Part shown: positions 58,171 to 64,000 of the stretch, piece after piece | Layout: every line of letters begins with the position of its first letter | Position numbering within the stretch: position 1 is the stretch's first letter | Assembly (NCBI GenBank): GCA_030544235.1 | Contig: CM060475.1 | Span: 8,143,409 to 8,207,408, forward strand | Reading direction: 5' to 3' | Source: Lepturacanthus savala | Lineage: Eukaryota; Chordata; Actinopteri; Scombriformes; Trichiuridae | DNA: 64,000 nt | The notes under the pieces: model-generated | Database searches by the model: none | The model's input: the letters and a program-made list of their open reading frames with translations, nothing else | What the model was told of the DNA's origin: nothing | Translations under genes and position numbers: made by a program

Positions 58171-59335
58171 AAACATCAAAGACTGCTGTGATTTTTTCTG
58201 TGACATCACACGTCATGGCCTAGGCTGACTAGGTGATGTCATGTGTGATGTCACAGGCAAAATACTAATCCCCTAATGTAGTCATGGTAACTGTAGCTGT
58301 TTACTTTTGAATCTCATATTGTTGACTGACTTATCAACATGCAAAACAGGTTAAAAACCCATATTAATCCAAAACTGATCAACAGGTCAATGTTTTCATT
58401 GATGATCAGAGACAACAGTCATTTCCCCATTTTATCTCACTTGGTGAGACAGATTTTATTAGAACGTTTTAATAATGGGATCAGTTCACTTTTTGCGTCG
58501 AAAATTAATTTTAAACTGATTGTTAGGTATTGATTTTTTTGTCACTATCAATTAACCTTTATCTATCATATGTGATCAAAGTGAAATATAATCTCTTCAG
58601 CTCCTTCAGTTTGTAAAACAAAATAAATAATTCACAATAATCAACAAATTAGCAACAATATTACGTACTAAAAAAGTATTATATTGTGTTCTGTAAAGCA
58701 CTTTATTTGTATTGAAGTGTTACAAATAAAGTTAGAATAATTATTATATTTTATTATCAGTTGAGAATCCGAAATGCACCCTCTGATGTCAAATATTCAT
58801 GTGATGAGAAATAATTTATTTGCTATTAAAATGAGTAATGCATTAATGTATGTGTTTGTGTCTCCAGAGGGCAGCAGTTTGTTTCTACAAGAAGATGCTT
58901 GTTCTACACTGATGTTAATCGGACATTTTATATTATCATGTGGTTCAAAATGACACATTACATTAATCATTAATCATTAGCAAAATAGTCGATTAATGTA
59001 AAAGTTGGCAACTAATCGATTAATCATTGCAGATTTAGTGAATATAATCTTATTTTTTGTATCACATGAGTCTCTTTAGTTTAGGAAAATGCAGCATATT
59101 GCAGTTTTTATGATTCGAATAAAGCCCAATAATGTAAGTATGATGATGTTCCTCTTGAGTTTCTTGGAGGAGAAGAGTTGAGTGACTGGATTGATGCTTT
59201 GTTTCATAATCTGGAGTTGAAAAATTTGCCGGAGACTGCACAGCTGTCCCAGGAATTCCAGTCTCCTAATAGAAGCTGCTCCACAATATTTTGGCATCAG
59301 TAGAAACAACTCACACACCCCCGACTCACACACTT
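58171..59335. other. AT-rich region without assigned gene
   Basis: Unique AT-rich sequence. AATCGATTAATCATTGCAG near 59011 looks like dispersed fish repeat sequence. An 85-codon minus-strand frame (59076-59333) has no motif I know. Confidence 0.35.
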
Positions 59336-59586
59336 ATGCACACACACACAAACAGGTAGTTTATCCCCTACACACACACACACATCATATTCCCTACACA
59401 CAATTAGCTGTGCGTGTGTGAATTTATCCCCTACACACACACACGGGTAGTTCATCCCCTGCACACATACAACCTAACCCCTAAACCTAACCCCCAACTC
59501 ACACTCTTATGCACACACATACACACAGTTCATCCCCTACACACACCCTAACCCCTCACCCACTACACACACACATAACTTATCCT

Positions 59587-59673
<87 letters not shown>

Positions 59674-60262
59674 AACCCCTAACCCCCTACACACACTAAC
59701 ACACACACACACACAGGTAGTTCATCCCCTACAAACACAAAGCCTATCCCCTAAAGCTAACCCCGACTCAGACACTTATGCACACACACGCACACACACA
59801 CACAAATAGTTCGTCCCCTACACACACATACAGGGTAGTTCATCCTCTACACACATACAAGTAGTTCATCCCCTACACACACATACACTCTACCCCTAAC
59901 CCTAAACCCCTACATACACACACACTAATACACACACACAGCTTATCCCCTACACAAACACATAGAGGGAATTTATCCCCTACACACATACAACCTAACC
60001 CCTAAACCTAACCCACTACACACACTCATACCCACACACACATATATAGTTTATCCCCTCCACACACACAGCCCAAACCCTAACCCTAACCTCCAACTCA
60101 CACACTCATACCCACACACACACCCTAACCGCAACTCACACAATTATACATACACATACACACACTGTTCGTCCCCTACACACACTATAACCCCTAAACT
60201 TACCCCCCCACACACACACAACACACACACTCATAACCACACACATATATAGTTTATCCCCT

Positions 60263-60338
<76 letters not shown>

Positions 60339-61123
60339 CAAGTAGTTCATTTCCTACACACACACACACCCCAACCCCTAAACCTAACCCCCAACTCACA
60401 CACTCATACCCACACACACACCCTAACCCCAACTCACACACTTATGCATACACATACACACACTGTTCGTCCCCTACACACACTCTAACCCTAACCCACA
60501 CACACAACACACACTCATAACCACACACATATATAGTTTATCCCCTCCACACACACACACAAACATGTAGTTCATTTCCTACACACACACACACTCTAAC
60601 CCCTAACTCTAACCCCCTACACACACACTAACACACACACACACACACACACAGTTTATCCCCTACACACACACACACACACACACACCCCAACCCCTAA
60701 ACCTAACCCCCTACACACACACACTCAAGCACACACATATTGTTTATCTCCTCCACACAAACACACATTTCATCCCCTCCACACACAACCTAACCCCTAA
60801 CCCTGACCCCCCACACACACACTCATACCCACACACACAGGTAGTTGATCCCCTACACACACATACAACCTAACCCCTAACCCCCAACTCACACACTCAT
60901 ACCCCCCCACACACACATAGGTCGTCCTCTACACACACATACAGGTAGTTCATCCCCTACACACACCCTAACCCCTAACCCTAACTCAAACCCACGACAC
61001 AAACACTTATACACACACACACACACACACATAGTCATCCCCTACACACGCATACAGGTAGTTCATCCCCTACACACACCCTAACCCCTAACCCTAACTC
61101 GAACCCACTACACAAACACTTAT

Positions 61124-61155
<32 letters not shown>

Positions 61156-61320
61156 TCAGGTAGTTCATCCTCTACACACAAACCTTAACCCCTAAACCTA
61201 ACCACATCTCACACACTTATGCACACATATAGACACACTGTTTGTCCCCTACACACATACAAGTAGTTCATCCCCTACACACACACCCTAACCCCTAACC
61301 CCAAACCCCTACACACACTC
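59336..61320. repeat. CA-rich region with TTCATCCCCTACACAC and CCTAACCCCTAA units
   Basis: Long (CA)n tracts (59590-59670 and 60264-60338) alternate with CATCCCCTACACACAC, TAACCCCTAACCC and ACTCATACCCACACA segments. A unit of about 240-300 bp recurs several times between 60000 and 60600. The region is low-complexity and ends near the assembly gap. Confidence 0.93.
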
Positions 61321-61400
61321 GAGCGTCGAGTCAGGCGTACAGCAGGAGACAGCAGACACACGCGGCAGGACCAGCAACGGGGAGCGTCGAGTCGGGTAGA

Positions 61401-61500
61401 NNNNNNNNNNNNNNNNNNNNNNNNNNNNNNNNNNNNNNNNNNNNNNNNNNNNNNNNNNNNNNNNNNNNNNNNNNNNNNNNNNNNNNNNNNNNNNNNNNNN
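61401..61500. other. assembly gap (100 N)
   Basis: One hundred undetermined bases. GAGCGTCGAGTC occurs twice just before the gap (61321 and 61382), so a collapsed tandem repeat may lie there. Confidence 0.99.
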
Positions 61501-62095
61501 GTCGTTGACTGAAGAGTTCTGACAGTCAAGCTTATTTAAACCTGTTCTCCTGTTTAGTCATTTTATGTCACTCAACTTCACTCTTTATGTCCATTTGTCC
61601 AATATTTGACATATATTTAACCAATGAAAAGTCAAAGATTTACTGAATCCTGTAACTTATTTAGATCCTGAACTTGTCATCAAACCTCAAACCTCCGTCT
61701 AGACTCCAGTATCTAATCTACCAGACCAGGTCTCAGCATGGAAACAGCCACCAGGCTGAGGTCAAAGGTCACTGTGACATATGATAGTATGTATATCCAC
61801 ACATACTATATATACACATATACATAAATACATATGCAGCGTTTGAGTTGCACTGGAAAAAAATGGAATATGTTGAAGTGCAATAGAGTAGAATCTTGAA
61901 TTGTTGGATTCACAGGTTGAAACAAGATGTTTTATATTTAAAATATGTAAAAATATAAATAATATTTAAAATGTAAAATAAGAGTTGAAATTTAAAGTGT
62001 TGAACAGGACGAAGTAGAAACTCAGATTCTTTCACTTCTCAACACAATCGCTTCATTCAGTAAAACCATCAATGAGGCTTTTTATCTGAGCCAGA
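61501..62095. other. AT-rich unique region
   Basis: No gene or tandem array. Contains a TATGTATATCCACACATACTATATAT stretch near 61790. Confidence 0.4.
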
Positions 62096-62101
62096 CACAC
62101 A

Positions 62102-62156
<55 letters not shown>

Positions 62157-62176
62157 CACACACGCACACACACACA
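62096..62176. repeat. (CA)n microsatellite
   Basis: Nearly continuous ACACAC with a few G interruptions. The following 62177-62510 is unique sequence without a gene. Confidence 0.95.
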
Positions 62177-62516
62177 TCTTTTCTCTCAGATGTGATAGAA
62201 TGATTCCTTTACAATAATTAAAGAGCTTCATGGCTAAAGCAGCGAGTCTCAACAAGTAAAAGTCCAGTGAACTGATCTGGAACCTGGCAAAAAAAAAATA
62301 GAAATGATGAAAATAGCCTCAGACATGGAAAAAGGAATGAAAAGCTTGTGTAAATCGTCTCGTTGGTGAAACAGTTAATGAGGGAAAACAACACTTTCCT
62401 CTACAGAAAACTAAAATAGATGTTTCTTTTTCAGCAAGTGAACACAGAAAAGCCTGAGTCTGAGGTTCCTGTTTCTATTTATTTCTCAGAAAATGACTCA
62501 GGACCTTATTTGGTGC

Positions 62517-64000
62517 AGAAACGAGAGACTTTGGACTAGAAACTAGAGACTTTGGACTAGAAACTAGAGACTTTGGTCTAGAAACTAGAGACTTTGGACT
62601 AGAAACTAGAGACTTTGGACTAGAAACTAGAGACTTTGGACGAGAAACTAGAGACTTTGGACTAGAAACGAGAGACTTTGGACTAGAAACTAGAGACTTT
62701 GGACTAGAAACTAGAGACTTTGGTCTAGAAACTAGAGACTTTGGACGAGAAACTAGAGACTTTGGTCTAGAAACTAGAGACTTTGGACTAGAAACTAGAG
62801 ACTTTGGACTAGAAACTAGAGACTTTGGTCTAGAAACTAGAGACTTTGGACGAGAAACTAGAGACTTTGGACGAGAAACTAGAGACTTTGGTCTAGAAAC
62901 TAGAGACTTTGGACTAGAAACTAGAGACTTTGGACTAGAAACTAGAGACTTTGGACGAGAAACTAGAGACTTTGGACTAGAAACTAGAGACTTTGGACTA
63001 GAAACTAGAGACTTTGGTCTAGAAACTAGAGACTTTGGACTAGAAACTAGAGACTTTGGTCTAGAAACTAGAGACTTTGGTCTAGAAACTAGAGACTTTG
63101 GACTAGAAACTAGAGACTTTGGACGAGAAACTAGAGACTTTGGTCTAGAAACTAGAGACTTTGGACTAGAAACTAGAGACTTTGGACTAGAAACTAGAGA
63201 CTTTGGTCTAGAAACTAGAGACTTTGGACGAGAAACTAGAGACTTTGGTCTAGAAACTACAGACTTTGGACTAGAAACTAGAGACTTTGGACTAGAAACT
63301 AGAGACTTTGGACGAGAAACTACAGACTTTGGACTAGAAACTAGAGACTTTGGTCTAGAAACTAGAGACTTTGGACTAGAAACTAGAGACTTTGGACTAG
63401 AAACTAGAGACTTTGGACTAGAAACTAGAGACTTTGGACGAGAAACTAGAGACTTTGGACTAGAAACTAGAGACTTTGGTCTAGAAACTAGAGACTTTGG
63501 ACGAGAAACTAGAGACTTTGGACTAGAAACTAGAGACTTTGGACGAGAAACTAGAGACTTTGGACGAGAAACTAGAGACTTTGGACTAGAAACTAGAGAC
63601 TTTGGTCTAGAAACTAGAGTCTGAGGTTCCTGTTTCTATTTATTTCTCAGAAAATGACTCAGGACCTTATTTGGTGCAGAAACGAGAGACTTTGGACTAG
63701 AAACTAGAGACTTTGGACTAGAAACTAGAGACTTTGGTCTAGAAACTAGAGACTTTGGACTAGAAACTAGAGACTTTGGACTAGAAACTAGAGACTTTGG
63801 ACGAGAAACTAGAGACTTTGGACGAGAAACTAGAGACTTTGGACGAGAAACTAGAGACTTTGGACTAGAAACTAGAGACTTTGGTCTAGAAACTAGAGAC
63901 TTTGGACTAGAAACTAGAGACTTTGGACTAGAAACTAGAGACTTTGGTCTAGAAACTAGAGACTTTGGACTAGAAACTAGAGACTTTGGTCTAGAAACTA
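62517..64000. repeat. 21-bp minisatellite (ACTAGAGACTTTGGACTAGAA), open at the right edge
   Basis: About 65 units of 21 bp (variants GGACTAG, GGTCTAG, GGACGAG) in two blocks. The blocks are separated by a unique spacer at 63617-63690. The same spacer precedes the first block at 62456-62530, so a 1161-bp segment (spacer plus array) is itself duplicated. The array runs off the window. Confidence 0.96.

Overview
This looks like nuclear DNA of a teleost fish, probably a percomorph. The signs are a spliced vertebrate gene with GT-AG introns, eukaryotic tRNA genes, L2-type LINE, Tc1 and Harbinger-like transposon remnants, long CA and TA microsatellites, and one run of Ns (61401-61500). The species cannot be named from the sequence.

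One gene can be read with confidence. It is a four-exon, plus-strand orthologue of pseudouridine-5'-phosphatase (PUDP, also HDHD1) at 21546-35433. It predicts 225 residues with all four HAD-phosphatase motifs and clean, phase-consistent junctions. A likely last exon of an unrecognised upstream gene ends at 3026. Two tandem tRNA-Lys(CTT) genes lie on the minus strand near 54.5-54.8 kb.

The main character of the window is tandem repeats: about 36 of 64 kb (roughly 56%, hand estimate) is minisatellite. From left to right: 30-, 23- and 15-bp arrays (0-2.5 kb), a 12-bp array (3.2-5.2 kb), 20-bp 'TTTCAGGGTGTAT' families (6.4-14 kb), CCCTAA-like repeats (15.2-16 kb), G-rich repeats (17-18.4 kb), arrays in PUDP introns 2 and 3 (22.3-35.2 kb), and 19-, 27-, 11-, 8-, 18-, 31- and 10-bp arrays (35.6-48.2 kb). 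From about 48.2 to 59.3 kb the sequence changes to AT-richer DNA with transposon and retrovirus-like remnants. It then returns to CA-rich repeats (59.3-61.3 kb) and a 21-bp array that runs off the right edge. Most long open frames in the arrays are by-products of repeat units whose period, or a small multiple of it, is divisible by three.

The most interesting structure is PUDP intron 3. Its 5' end is an 18-bp array built from the exon-3 donor itself. It stays in frame, without stops, for exactly 19 units to a second intact GTGAGTA donor. Its 3' end is a 3.5-kb, 18-bp array whose unit resembles the exon-4 acceptor. A pair of inverted, Harbinger-like MITE clusters (18.9-20.5 and 26.5-27.7 kb) brackets the promoter and exons 1-3. 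Several arrays end in inverted copies of their own unit, which points to fold-back or template-switch events.
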